From NCBI GenBank assembly GCA_910577195.1, contig CAJTLP010000003.1, forward strand, positions 248,001-312,000: a stretch of 64,000 nt of DNA, read 5' to 3'. Below the pieces are notes generated by a model, which was not told the DNA's origin, made no database searches, and saw only the letters and a program-made list of their open reading frames with translations. Below are positions 9,327 to 17,525 of the stretch, in pieces (position 1 is the stretch's first letter; the number at the start of each line of letters is the position of its first letter). Origin of the DNA: an uncultured Eubacterium sp. GTDB lineage: Bacteria > Bacillota > Clostridia > Oscillospirales > Acutalibacteraceae. The position numbers and the translations under genes were made by a program.

Positions 9327-10130
9327 TCAGATGGATTCCTTATCAATAAAACCAATACCGATACCAAGCTTACCTCCGTTCAGAAGATGCTTTTTAGCAT
9401 TTTTCTGAAGGGTGGTATTTTCTTTATATTTTTTCTTGTTTATATGTCTTTTACCGAAAATCCTTTCAATCGCCTGACTGTCAGCATCAATAGAATATGC
9501 AATGTGAAACAGAGAGGAAAAGCGAAGTATATTGCTTTGAGGCATCATAAACTTCTGATTATCTCCGTATAACAGCCAGCTTTCACAAAAGAAAAATCTG
9601 TACTTATAATCAGGGAAATGCTTTTTGAAAAATTCTTTTGCACATTTAAGCGACTGAACACAATCGGAATACGCCAGCCTTTCTCCCTGCGGTATATGAA
9701 CATAGATAACCTTTTCACCGTAATCAAAGGGCAGCAAATCATATTTGAGCAGTTTATTTTTTATTGTCACAAGCTGATACTGCAGTCGTCCGATTTTAAA
9801 AAGCTCAAAGGATATATGATTTTTTATCCAATTATAATTCTTCAGACCTTTATTGCCGTTATTTTCACACCAGATGCGGATATCGTCAACTGTGTCTGAA
9901 AATATTTTTTCATCAATCGAGTATTGCTTGTATTTTTCAAAGGTATATCCTAAGCATTCAATCATAACTGCAAGACGTGTCAAATCACTTTTCAAAGCGA
10001 GTGACGAAAAATTACCGTTCTTACATTTATCGGCAAGCGACATAATATTGACCCTGTCCTTATGGGCAAGGTCAATTACTTTTTGTTTTAAATTTTCATC
10101 AAGATTAATATAATGAATTAAGTCAAGCAT
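9327..10130 (-). CDS. Putative acyltransferase with GNAT-like fold (NAT_N/GNAT_C type)
   Basis: 267 residues. The sequence recalls the clostridial acyltransferase-domain family built from an N-terminal helical NAT_N domain and a C-terminal GNAT-like domain. Hallmarks visible are ISFELFKIGRLQYQL near residue 110, YVHIPQGERL near 145, FFCESWLLYG and SNILRFSSLF. The substrate is unknown. Its start overlaps the stop of the upstream membrane-protein gene by one base (TAATG), so the two are likely co-translated. No terminator is visible between it and the convergent rnhA. The family assignment is from memory of the motif pattern; the reality of the gene is not in doubt. Confidence 0.65.
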   Translation of the reverse strand: MLDLIHYINLDENLKQKVIDLAHKDRVNIMSLADKCKNGNFSSLALKSDLTRLAVMIECLGYTFEKYKQYSIDEKIFSDTVDDIRIWCENNGNKGLKNYNWIKNHISFELFKIGRLQYQLVTIKNKLLKYDLLPFDYGEKVIYVHIPQGERLAYSDCVQSLKCAKEFFKKHFPDYKYRFFFCESWLLYGDNQKFMMPQSNILRFSSLFHIAYSIDADSQAIERIFGKRHINKKKYKENTTLQKNAKKHLLNGGKLGIGIGFIDKESI

Positions 10131-10795
10131 TATTGATTTCCTGTCTGTTTTTCTGTGGTAGCAGATGAAGTTGATTTATTGTCACTCTGATTTTCAGTCT
10201 TTTTAGCTGCAGATGTAGTTGTGCTCATTTTTTCATACTCAGCTATGAGTCCTGAAGAAACAATATGCTTAATCTCATAATCTATAGAATACTGACTGAG
10301 CAGAGAAAGAACATCAAAATTAAGGAAATTGCTGTCTGCATCTTCATCCTGAACAACAAATTTTGTGCCTTTTTCAAGATATTTAATTTCCTTTTCAAGC
10401 CCTCTCAAGCCGTCTACCTCAGTTCCCTCAAAGAAAATATAAGTGCCCTTAACGGTTATAATTCCTTCAAACTCATTAACCTGCTGTGTCGTATAGGACT
10501 TTTTGGTTGTGGTAGTCGTTTCAGGCTTGCCAATCGGAATGACATCATTATATACAAGCACGCAGATTACTGCTGCAGCAATTGCCACAAGAACAAGAAT
10601 AACATAGGGTGCTTTACTCTTCTTTTTCTTCTTTTTAAAACGATGACGCTCAAGAGTAGGTGTATCTGCTGATTCCTCATCAGTATGCGTAGCACTCATT
10701 GTAACTTCATTGGCTGTTTCCTGAAATGAAGCATCATCTTTTTTATGTACAACAAGAGGACTGTCAAGGACATCCTTTTTCATTTCTTCTTCCAT
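10130..10795 (-). CDS. Single-pass membrane protein of unknown function
   Basis: About 221 residues. A cytoplasmic N-terminal region of some 65 residues ends in a Lys-rich patch (HRFKKKKKKSKAP). It is followed by one transmembrane helix (YVILVLVAIAAAVICVLVY), a Thr-rich linker (TTTTTKKSYTT), an extracytoplasmic domain of about 85 residues and a Ser/Thr/Gln-rich C-terminal tail. I choose ATG 10795 because GAGGT precedes it; the TTG six codons upstream overlaps that SD. It is coupled to the acyltransferase gene downstream. The layout (short cytoplasmic region, stop-transfer, T-rich linker, folded extracellular part) suggests a surface-displayed sensor or wall-associated protein, but no family is recognised. 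Confidence 0.75.
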   Translation of the reverse strand: MEEEMKKDVLDSPLVVHKKDDASFQETANEVTMSATHTDEESADTPTLERHRFKKKKKKSKAPYVILVLVAIAAAVICVLVYNDVIPIGKPETTTTTKKSYTTQQVNEFEGIITVKGTYIFFEGTEVDGLRGLEKEIKYLEKGTKFVVQDEDADSNFLNFDVLSLLSQYSIDYEIKHIVSSGLIAEYEKMSTTTSAAKKTENQSDNKSTSSATTEKQTGNQ

Positions 10796-10860
10796 AAAAC
10801 TATACCTCAAATAATTATTAATATAATTCTAACACAAACAATAACATTTTTCAATAAGTA

Positions 10861-10889
10861 TTGAATTTCCAATATAAAATTGATATAAT
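10861..10889 (+). promoter_or_regulatory. Sigma-A promoter of the ROK kinase gene
   Basis: TTGAAT (10861-10866), 17-base spacer, perfect TATAAT (10884-10889), 34 bases before the start codon. Confidence 0.75.
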
Positions 10890-10923
10890 AATTTTATAAT
10901 TGTTTTTTTACCGGAGGCAAATT

Positions 10924-11817
10924 ATGAGAATACTTACATTTGACATTGGCGGAACAAATATTAAATATGCATTATGCAATGAAAAATTTGTTCTCAGCGA
11001 CAAGCACACTATCCCTACAGAAGCACAGAAGGGCGGTCAGGAGCTTGTATTGAAAATCATATCCATAATTGAACAATATGATAATATTGACAGAATAGGT
11101 ATCTCAACTGCCGGTCAGGTTGACAGTGAAAACGGTATTGTTGTTTATTCAACAGATAACATACCTTACTACACAGGAATGATGGTAAAAAAAATAATTG
11201 AAAACAAAACCGGCATACCGACATTTGTTGAAAATGACGTAAACGCCTTTGCCATGGGTGAAGCAAGATTCGGAGCTGCTAAGGGAAAATCCGATTTTAT
11301 GGCACTGACCTACGGAACAGGAATCGGAGGTGCACTGTTCCTTGACAACAAGCTTTATAAGGGAATGGGTTCATCAGCCGGTGAATTCGGACATATGATT
11401 ACGCACGCCGGCGGAAAGCAGTGCACCTGCGGCGGTGAAGGCTGTTATGAATGCTATGCATCAACAAGAGCTCTCCTTGAAAGTGTAAATAAAAGGAACT
11501 CCACAAATCTTAATGCCTTCGAAATATTTGAAAAGGAAAACTTTACCAAGCCTGAAATCCGCTCTGTTATTGACCAGTGGATTGACGAAATGATTATCGG
11601 CTTAATAAATATTATCTATATTTTCAATCCGCCTCTTATCGTTCTTGGCGGCGGTATTATGAACGAGGATTATGTTATAGATTTAATTGACAGAAAAATT
11701 TATAACCTGCTTATGGAAAACTTCAGAGATGTGAACATTGTACGCTCAAAGCTCGGCAGTGATGCCGCTTTGCTCGGCGTCGCATCGGAAGCATCAAAGC
11801 TTGAACATATCGGATAA
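10924..11817 (+). CDS. ROK-family sugar kinase
   Basis: Probable hexose kinase (glucokinase-like or N-acetylhexosamine kinase). The start ATG 10924 follows GGAGG by nine bases; an upstream in-frame ATG has no SD. The N-terminus MRILTFDIGGTNIKYA is the phosphate-1 ATP motif. VENDVNAFAMGEARFG carries the catalytic Asp, GTGIGGALF the second phosphate loop, and EFGHM with CTCGGEGCYECYAS the ROK zinc site (His and three Cys). There is no N-terminal helix-turn-helix, so it is an enzyme rather than a NagC-type repressor. At 297 residues it matches the family. It is monocistronic, with its own promoter and terminator. Substrate specificity cannot be read from sequence alone. Confidence 0.9.
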   Translation: MRILTFDIGGTNIKYALCNEKFVLSDKHTIPTEAQKGGQELVLKIISIIEQYDNIDRIGISTAGQVDSENGIVVYSTDNIPYYTGMMVKKIIENKTGIPTFVENDVNAFAMGEARFGAAKGKSDFMALTYGTGIGGALFLDNKLYKGMGSSAGEFGHMITHAGGKQCTCGGEGCYECYASTRALLESVNKRNSTNLNAFEIFEKENFTKPEIRSVIDQWIDEMIIGLINIIYIFNPPLIVLGGGIMNEDYVIDLIDRKIYNLLMENFRDVNIVRSKLGSDAALLGVASEASKLEHIG

Positions 11818-11834
11818 AATATAATATATATGAT

Positions 11835-11873
11835 AAAGGAGACGATACGGTTTTATGCCCTATCGTCTCCTTT
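11835..11873. terminator. Bidirectional terminator between the ROK kinase and alkD-like genes
   Basis: Perfect 13-base stem (11835-11847 with 11861-11873, core GGAGACGATA/TATCGTCTCC) and a 13-base loop. A and T runs at its two edges fit termination of both convergent genes. Confidence 0.85.
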
Positions 11874-11877
11874 CAAT

Positions 11878-12540
11878 TTACACTTTAAATGTTCTTAAAT
11901 AACTCTTTTTATCCTTTTCAACTCTGTAGGACTCACATATTTTCTGTATCGCTTTATTATGTACCCAGTCAGGAAGTGTTTTGCTTTCAAGTAAAGGCAA
12001 AATCTTATTTTCATATTTCACATATGCAACCGATACTGCCCATGCCACTGCCATATTTACATAGTATAAATCAGACTTTATTGAAAAAAGTATATCAATT
12101 GCACGGTCAATATATTCATCAGTCAGATAATAATCCATTATCATAACAACTGCAAAACGTATATCGTATTCATTGCCTGACAGGTAAGGCCGAATAAATT
12201 CCCATACCTCTTCCCTGTTCTTCTCTGTAAACTTAAAGGTTGAACAGGAGCAGTCACATACTGCCCAGTTGTCAATAAGTGGGATAAATTCCGCAAGCTC
12301 CTTAAGATGCTCGTCAATACTGCATTTTCTGTAGCCTGCCATAAAGCCTCTTAACATTTTTTCTTCGTAATATTTTGAAGCCACATCAGCATTTTCCTTA
12401 AGTGCCTGCTTTGCAATTTTTCGTAAAACAGGCACACGCACACCGATAATCTCGTCAGCAGGAACATTCGGTATCAGCTTTGAATGGAAATTCTTATAAC
12501 CTATATCCTGATGTTTAAACAGCTCATCTCTTACATTCAT
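11878..12540 (-). CDS. DNA alkylation repair protein, AlkD-like
   Basis: All-helical HEAT-like-repeat protein of the DNA_alkylation family; members such as AlkD excise positively charged alkylated bases (N3- and N7-alkylpurines) without base flipping. Recognisable segments are GVRVPVLRKIAKQ, IDNWAVCDCSCSTFKF and VNMAVAWAVSVAYVKY, where the conserved Trp and Asp line the DNA groove. The 220-residue length fits. The ATG at 12540 shares one base with the upstream stop (TGATG) and has AAGGAG eight bases before it. It is the last gene of the abfA-DUF6171-radC-PTS-like chain and ends at the bidirectional terminator. Confidence 0.85.
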   Translation of the reverse strand: MNVRDELFKHQDIGYKNFHSKLIPNVPADEIIGVRVPVLRKIAKQALKENADVASKYYEEKMLRGFMAGYRKCSIDEHLKELAEFIPLIDNWAVCDCSCSTFKFTEKNREEVWEFIRPYLSGNEYDIRFAVVMIMDYYLTDEYIDRAIDILFSIKSDLYYVNMAVAWAVSVAYVKYENKILPLLESKTLPDWVHNKAIQKICESYRVEKDKKSYLRTFKV

Positions 12541-13787
12541 CACAAATACTCCTTAAGCTCTGAAAATCTTTCATCATCTGATATGACTAAATTTTCTTTA
12601 ATTTCGCAATCTATCAATACTGTATCAATAAGTTTTGGATTCCTGACCTCCAAAGCATTTTCTTTATATCTTATAATATTGCTGATTCCGCCTAATGCTT
12701 TGACAAAAGTATTAAGCCTTGCAGGGATATATATATTCATACAATCTGTTATGCCGTGCTTTTCGTATATGAGTTTATACACGAAATAGCCTATAGCTAC
12801 GAAAACCATTCCGCCTGCAAGCAGATACACCGCGTTATCCATATACAAAATCATTTCAGCAATTCCGCCGTTAAAAATATATCCCACACCTAAATTCAGA
12901 ATAAATGCCGAAAGATAGGACAGTGCACCGATAAATAAAACAGATATAAATAAAAACGGACTTTCAAAAAATAAGAACAAAAGCATAATACTTATGTTAC
13001 CGCTTAAAACAGCACCGACAGTAACAGCAATCAAAGCATATTTCTGAGCACCCTTTAAATTTGAAAGCAAAGACAGTGCTATGCCAAGCAGTGCAAACAG
13101 CAGAAAATAATGCCCTGACAGATAGCCTGAAACAAGATTACCGGTATAGCCTGCACTGAACAAGTCCTTCACACCTGTTATGATTTCACCTGAATACATA
13201 ACTGAACCGCCGTAGCTTTTATAAAAAAACATTTCCTTAAAAGTATCTATTCCGAACAAGGAAAAAACCGTATCAAATATACTGAAAAGCACAGGTGAAA
13301 AATAACCTTTACCGGATACACGCTCAGACAGCCACATCACAAAGTTATCAAAATAATCAATCAGAAATCCAAACAGAATACCAAATAGAATGGAGCAAAT
13401 CATTGTAGAGGACAATGCCAATACCTTATCAAATCTGTTAAACAGGAAAGAGCATAAAAGTGCAATAACAATTCCTGAAAAATATACTGTTCCATTGCCA
13501 TAAAACGCACCTGCTGCCGTAGTGAAAACAGCAAGACAGAGCACACTCCAGAATGCTTTAAAGGAATTTTTTCCGTTTGTCAGCTGTAAGGTAATGAAAT
13601 AACAGAAAACATACCCCAAAAGATTATAAAGAAGCTCAGCAAAATTTTCAAAAACAATTGCACTGTCGGATGAAATATGATTTCCGATAAGAAGCAATAT
13701 CTCTGCTATTACGATAAAAGCCGAACAAAAAAGGAACGGAAAAAGTGATGCTGTCTGTAACTTATTTAAACCATTAAAAAATCTCAT
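12540..13787 (-). CDS. PTS EIIC-EIIB-like membrane protein lacking the phospho-cysteine and GITEP motifs
   Basis: 415 residues with about ten hydrophobic segments followed by a soluble domain of about 60 residues. The layout is collinear with glucose/GlcNAc-family EIICB permeases: LFSIFDTVFSLFGI aligns with the EIIC loop helix, and SGHYFLLFALLGIALSLL with the FPIMMFGLPAAALAM region. Where the substrate-binding GITEPIEF motif should stand it reads GNISIMLLF. The C-terminal FVKALGGISNI matches the start of EIIB, but the phosphorylated Cys of the CITRLR motif is absent (YKENALEVRN). This suggests a non-transporting relative with an unknown, perhaps regulatory, role. The start ATG has no clear SD and lies in a hairpin. 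Family membership is my alignment by eye. Confidence 0.65.
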   Translation of the reverse strand: MRFFNGLNKLQTASLFPFLFCSAFIVIAEILLLIGNHISSDSAIVFENFAELLYNLLGYVFCYFITLQLTNGKNSFKAFWSVLCLAVFTTAAGAFYGNGTVYFSGIVIALLCSFLFNRFDKVLALSSTMICSILFGILFGFLIDYFDNFVMWLSERVSGKGYFSPVLFSIFDTVFSLFGIDTFKEMFFYKSYGGSVMYSGEIITGVKDLFSAGYTGNLVSGYLSGHYFLLFALLGIALSLLSNLKGAQKYALIAVTVGAVLSGNISIMLLFLFFESPFLFISVLFIGALSYLSAFILNLGVGYIFNGGIAEMILYMDNAVYLLAGGMVFVAIGYFVYKLIYEKHGITDCMNIYIPARLNTFVKALGGISNIIRYKENALEVRNPKLIDTVLIDCEIKENLVISDDERFSELKEYL

Positions 13788-13824
13788 ATCATCATTATGT
13801 GCAATAATAATGATATAAATTCAG

Positions 13825-14535
13825 TTATGATTTCTTTTCTTTAAAATACTTTTCAAACAGCTCAGCATGTATAATAGGTTCAGCCTGCTCCCCTGCGACA
13901 ATAATATGATCAACGAATTTGAAAGTCATAGAATCCATTATACGTTTCAGCCTGAACGTAAAATCAATATCATTTGCTGATGCATATGCCTCACCGTCAG
14001 GATGATTATGTGCAAGAAAAACATAGGCTGACTTGTCCCTCATTGCATTCTGAAGAATACGCTCAACGTCAACATCGCAGCAGTTTGCCGTACCTGAGCC
14101 AACAATATGCTTATTTATAATTTTACCATTATTTTTCGTATTTACCTGAACTATTTTTTCAACGGTTTCATTGCAAAGCTCGTTGATAAAATATTTTTTT
14201 GCATCCTCAATCGTTATTATATGTGTAATATTTTTGTTACGATTATGAATTACCCTGTCATTAAGCTTTTTGATTGAAGAAATCGCAACAGCTGTTGACT
14301 CGCCTACACCTTTTACATTCATTAAATCCTGAGGTTCAGCGTTAAGTACACCCTCAAGCGAGCCGAATTGATTGATTAAATCATAGGACAGTTCCTTCAC
14401 ATCACGTCTTGGTATCACAATGGAAAGGAACAATTCAAGCAAATGATGATCAGGTGCATTATCCATACCACCGGACAAATATTGTTCCCTCAGGCGCTGT
14501 CTGTGTCCCTCTCTGCTTAAATCTGCCAAATCCAT
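13825..14535 (-). CDS. radC: RadC-family JAB/MPN domain protein
   Basis: UPF0758 protein. An N-terminal helix-hairpin-helix region (LMNVKGVGESTAVAI) precedes a JAB1/MPN metallo-domain with the signature HNHPDGEAYASANDIDF, which provides the two His, Ser and Asp expected of a zinc site. The true biochemical role is unsettled; the old link to recombination repair does not hold. I start the gene at ATG 14535 (236 residues), where the family consensus MDLADLSREGHRQRL begins, ten bases after the DUF6171 stop. The longer frame upstream merely reads through that gene in another phase. Confidence 0.9.
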   Translation of the reverse strand: MDLADLSREGHRQRLREQYLSGGMDNAPDHHLLELFLSIVIPRRDVKELSYDLINQFGSLEGVLNAEPQDLMNVKGVGESTAVAISSIKKLNDRVIHNRNKNITHIITIEDAKKYFINELCNETVEKIVQVNTKNNGKIINKHIVGSGTANCCDVDVERILQNAMRDKSAYVFLAHNHPDGEAYASANDIDFTFRLKRIMDSMTFKFVDHIIVAGEQAEPIIHAELFEKYFKEKKS

Positions 14536-14545
14536 TCTCCCTTCA

Positions 14546-14800
14546 CTACCACTTCCTGTTATCAAAATCGGGGCACTGCTTATCCTTGAGCACTGCTCTG
14601 ATTTCAACATAACAGCCGCATTTAAGGCACATACCGGAAATAAGATAATCGCATTCCCTGCATTTACGCAGCCTGTCCCTATATGCGTCATCACCTATTT
14701 TCAAATCATCACTGAGATTTGAAATATAATCCCTTACTGTCTCAAAGGATTTTTGCTCTCCTGCCTCAAGGAGCAGGCATTTCTTACACAGATGATTCAT
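14546..14800 (-). CDS. DUF6171-family small zinc-ribbon-like protein
   Basis: 84 residues with three cysteine clusters: CKKC near the N-terminus, CREC in the middle, and CLKCGCYVEIRA followed by CPDF near the C-terminus. The closing tryptophan and the VEIRAVLKDKQCP stretch match the DUF6171 family of Firmicutes. Function is unknown; the Cys pairs suggest zinc binding. ATG 14800 shares one base with the abfA stop (TGATG), and radC follows ten bases later, so it is translated from the abfA message. Confidence 0.8.
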   Translation of the reverse strand: MNHLCKKCLLLEAGEQKSFETVRDYISNLSDDLKIGDDAYRDRLRKCRECDYLISGMCLKCGCYVEIRAVLKDKQCPDFDNRKW

Positions 14801-16284
14801 CACTCAATGATAAATTTAACAACACTGCATGGCGGAATATTTGCAGTAAAACCGTCTGAATGCTTTTTAAAATCAGTAAATTCAACCGTCTTGACCGAAT
14901 CCGCATTATCAAAATCATTTTTAGAATGTATATCACCAAAAAGTATTTCTGCCTTAATACTCTTTACCCTTGTATCTGCAATCTGACATTTTATCTTTGA
15001 AGCCTTTGTAGCAGAAACATTTGTTACCGTTGAATAAATAATACCGTTTTCATCAACTGAAGCGGACTCAATAAGCTGAGGACAGCTTCTCTTAATTTCT
15101 TTTGACTCAATATTATCCGTAGTAAGGTATGAGCCAATAAGAGTGTTATCCTGATGGTCCTTATACATTTTGAATACGTGATATGTCGGTGTAAGCACCA
15201 TTTTATCCGCTTCTGTCAGAACAACAGCCTGAAGCACATTTACTGTCTGGGCGATATTTGCCATAATAATTCTGTCAGAATGCTTATTGAAAATATTAAG
15301 CGTAAGCGCTGCTACAATTGCGTCACGCATTGTGTTCTGCTGATAAAGGAATCCGGGATTTGTTCCCGGCTCAACATCATACCAGGTACCCCACTCATCG
15401 ACAACAAGCTGTACCCACTGCTGAGGATTCACAGCATTCATAACAGCTATATGATTATTTATAAGCTCCTCCATGCGGTATGCTTTACAGATTGTTCTGT
15501 AATAATCGTTGGTATTGAATTCAGTCGAAGAGCCCTTATTATCCCAATTATCATTAGGCAAGGTATAGTAATGAAGTGCTATCCCCTTTGCGTGATGCTT
15601 AACCTTGTCCATTACCTCTTTCATCCAGTGATAATCATCAACATTGGGACCGCAGGCAATTCTCATAATTTTATTGTCAGAGTTATAATCTCTGACATAT
15701 GTATTATATCGCTTGTAAAGGCAACCATAATATTCAGGGTCCATATGGCCGCCGCAGCCCCAGGATTCGTTGCCCACTCCGAAATACTTGACCTTCCATG
15801 CTTTATCCTGTCCGTTTTTTCTGCGAAGCTCAGCCATTGGAGAAACGCCGTCAAAGGTCATATACTCAACCCATTCACTCATTTCAGCCACAGTGCCTGA
15901 GCCGACATTTCCGTTGATATATGTATCGCAGCCAAGCTGACGGCAGAGTTCAAAGTATTCGTGCGTACCAAAGGAATTATCCTCTACAACTCCGCCCCAA
16001 TGGGTGTTTATCATTTTCTTTCTGTTCTCTTTCGGACCGATACCATCCTTCCAGTGATACTCGTCCGCAAAACAGCCTCCCGGCCATCTGAGAACAGGAA
16101 TACCCATATCCTTAAGTGCGTTTACAACATCACATCTCATACCGTTTACATTAGGAATTTTTGAATCCTTACCAACAAAAATTCCGTCATAAATACATCT
16201 TCCGAGATGCTCTGCAAAATGTCCGTAAATATCTTTATTTATTTTACTTATTTTCTGATTCGGATTAATAAGATATTTTTCCAT
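14800..16284 (-). CDS. abfA: Alpha-L-arabinofuranosidase, GH51
   Basis: Releases terminal alpha-L-arabinofuranose from arabinoxylan or arabinan oligosaccharides. The 494 residues contain the GH51 TIM barrel with conserved IYGHFAEHLGRCIYDGI, VLRWPGGCFADEYHW, the acid/base Glu in GNES (E173) and the nucleophile Glu in VVDEWGTW (E297), then a C-terminal beta-sandwich. No signal peptide is present, so the enzyme is intracellular and acts on imported oligosaccharides. It is the promoter-proximal gene of a chain of overlapping genes that are otherwise unrelated to arabinan use. Confidence 0.95.
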   Translation of the reverse strand: MEKYLINPNQKISKINKDIYGHFAEHLGRCIYDGIFVGKDSKIPNVNGMRCDVVNALKDMGIPVLRWPGGCFADEYHWKDGIGPKENRKKMINTHWGGVVEDNSFGTHEYFELCRQLGCDTYINGNVGSGTVAEMSEWVEYMTFDGVSPMAELRRKNGQDKAWKVKYFGVGNESWGCGGHMDPEYYGCLYKRYNTYVRDYNSDNKIMRIACGPNVDDYHWMKEVMDKVKHHAKGIALHYYTLPNDNWDNKGSSTEFNTNDYYRTICKAYRMEELINNHIAVMNAVNPQQWVQLVVDEWGTWYDVEPGTNPGFLYQQNTMRDAIVAALTLNIFNKHSDRIIMANIAQTVNVLQAVVLTEADKMVLTPTYHVFKMYKDHQDNTLIGSYLTTDNIESKEIKRSCPQLIESASVDENGIIYSTVTNVSATKASKIKCQIADTRVKSIKAEILFGDIHSKNDFDNADSVKTVEFTDFKKHSDGFTANIPPCSVVKFIIE

Positions 16285-16336
16285 AACTTAAATATTTTCT
16301 CCCAGAATAATTTAATAATTTAATTTTTATATTGCC

Positions 16337-16365
16337 ATATTATAACATCAATTTAAAATTGTCAA
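16337..16365 (-). promoter_or_regulatory. Promoter of abfA
   Basis: Minus strand: -35 TTGACA (16365-16360), 17-base spacer, -10 TAATAT (16342-16337); a TATAAT at 16344-16339 overlaps with a 15-base spacer. It faces away from the peptidase promoter, seven bases from that promoter's -35. Confidence 0.7.
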
Positions 16366-16372
16366 TAAAGGA

Positions 16373-16401
16373 TTGACATCGTTTTAGATTACTGTTATAA
16401 T
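16373..16401 (+). promoter_or_regulatory. Consensus promoter of the M24 peptidase-copA-copZ operon
   Basis: TTGACA (16373-16378), 17-base spacer, TATAAT (16396-16401) preceded by TGT: perfect -35, perfect spacing, perfect extended -10. This is one of the strongest promoters in the window. Confidence 0.9.
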
Positions 16402-16433
16402 ATTCCTATAAAAAAGATAGGAATTTGATTGAT

Positions 16434-17504
16434 ATGCACATTGAAAAAATAGCTCAGCTTATAAAAGAAAATCACTCCGATGCGGTCATATTGCTTAACG
16501 AAAGCAATATGCATTATGCCTGCGGTTTTTCGCCAAGTGAGGGTGTTGTAGTTATCACTGCCTGCGGCGACGGCTACCACATAGTAGACTCCAGATATAC
16601 GGAAACAGCTATATGTCATTCCAAAAAAACAGGACTTTCAGTTATCGAAATCAACAGCACATTTGCCGATGAAGTAAAAAAAATAGCTGATAAACACGGC
16701 ATTAAAAGAATTTTTTTTGAAAATGAAACAATTTCTTTTATGCAGTATGAAAAATACACGCAGCTTTTAACCGATACCGAATTTATCCCTCTCGATAATC
16801 AATTTATGCAGTTAAGAAATGTTAAGGATATTGAGGAAATAAATTTAATTAAGGACGCAAATAATATTGCTGAAAAATCTTTTCTCGAGCTTTTGCCTGA
16901 GGTAAAGGCAGGAAAAACAGAAAAGGAGCTGGCTGCCCTTTTTGATTATATTATGGCAAAAAACGGCTCAGACGGAGTAAGCTTTGACACGATTCTTCTG
17001 GCAGGCAGCCATACATCCATGCCTCACGGTGTACCGTCTGACAGAAAGATTAAAGACGGTGATTTTGTTCTGTTTGATTTTGGCGCAACCTGCAGCGGAT
17101 ACCATTCGGATATGACAAGAACGGTTGCAGTGGGTCATGCTACGGATGAAATGATTGAAGCATATAACCTTGTTTTAAAAGCACAGCTGGCAGGCATAAA
17201 AGCACTTAACAGCGGTGTAAAATGCGCTGATGTTTACAAAGCATCATATGATGTACTTGAAGAACAGGATATGGCAAAGTATTTTCGCCACAGCTTAGGG
17301 CACGGTGTTGGTCTGGATATACATGAGGGCTATAACGCTTCGCCTAAAAGCAAGGACGCCTTCGAGGTTGGAAATGTTACGTCAATTGAGCCGGGTATAT
17401 ATATCCCTGACAAATTCGGTATAAGAATTGAGGATTTGCTTTACATTTCTCCAAGAGGCAGAGAAAATCTTTCAAAAATAACAAAGGAGCTTATTATATT
17501 ATAA
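16434..17504 (+). CDS. M24-family aminopeptidase (Xaa-Pro peptidase type)
   Basis: Metal-dependent peptidase removing N-terminal residues before proline, or Xaa-Pro dipeptidase. An N-terminal creatinase-like domain (to about residue 125) is followed by the pita-bread catalytic domain. Its five metal ligands are in VLFDFGATCSGYHSDM (two Asp, about 215 and 226), HSLGHGVGLDIHEG (His), SIEPGIYI (Glu) and GIRIEDLLYI (Glu). I use ATG 16434; a TTG three codons upstream (16425) is nearer the AGG of the SD and is an alternative. The gene ends inside the first copy of a 21-base tandem repeat that leads into copA. Confidence 0.9.
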   Translation: MHIEKIAQLIKENHSDAVILLNESNMHYACGFSPSEGVVVITACGDGYHIVDSRYTETAICHSKKTGLSVIEINSTFADEVKKIADKHGIKRIFFENETISFMQYEKYTQLLTDTEFIPLDNQFMQLRNVKDIEEINLIKDANNIAEKSFLELLPEVKAGKTEKELAALFDYIMAKNGSDGVSFDTILLAGSHTSMPHGVPSDRKIKDGDFVLFDFGATCSGYHSDMTRTVAVGHATDEMIEAYNLVLKAQLAGIKALNSGVKCADVYKASYDVLEEQDMAKYFRHSLGHGVGLDIHEGYNASPKSKDAFEVGNVTSIEPGIYIPDKFGIRIEDLLYISPRGRENLSKITKELIIL

Positions 17505-17524
17505 AAGGAGCTTATTATATTATA
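17483..17524 (+). repeat. 21-base tandem duplication at the peptidase-copA junction
   Basis: Two exact copies, AAAGGAGCTTATTATATTAT plus A, at 17483-17503 and 17504-17524. The first encodes the last residues of the peptidase (KELIIL). The second carries the AAAGGAG that serves copA, 15 bases before its ATG. The stop of the peptidase spans the copy boundary (17502-17504). Confidence 0.95.
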
Positions 17525-17525
17525 A

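Noticed and set aside
15154..15900. 248-codon plus-strand frame
   Set aside because: Lies fully antisense to abfA, with no SD and an odd Cys/His/Ile-rich composition; a shadow of the GH51 gene.
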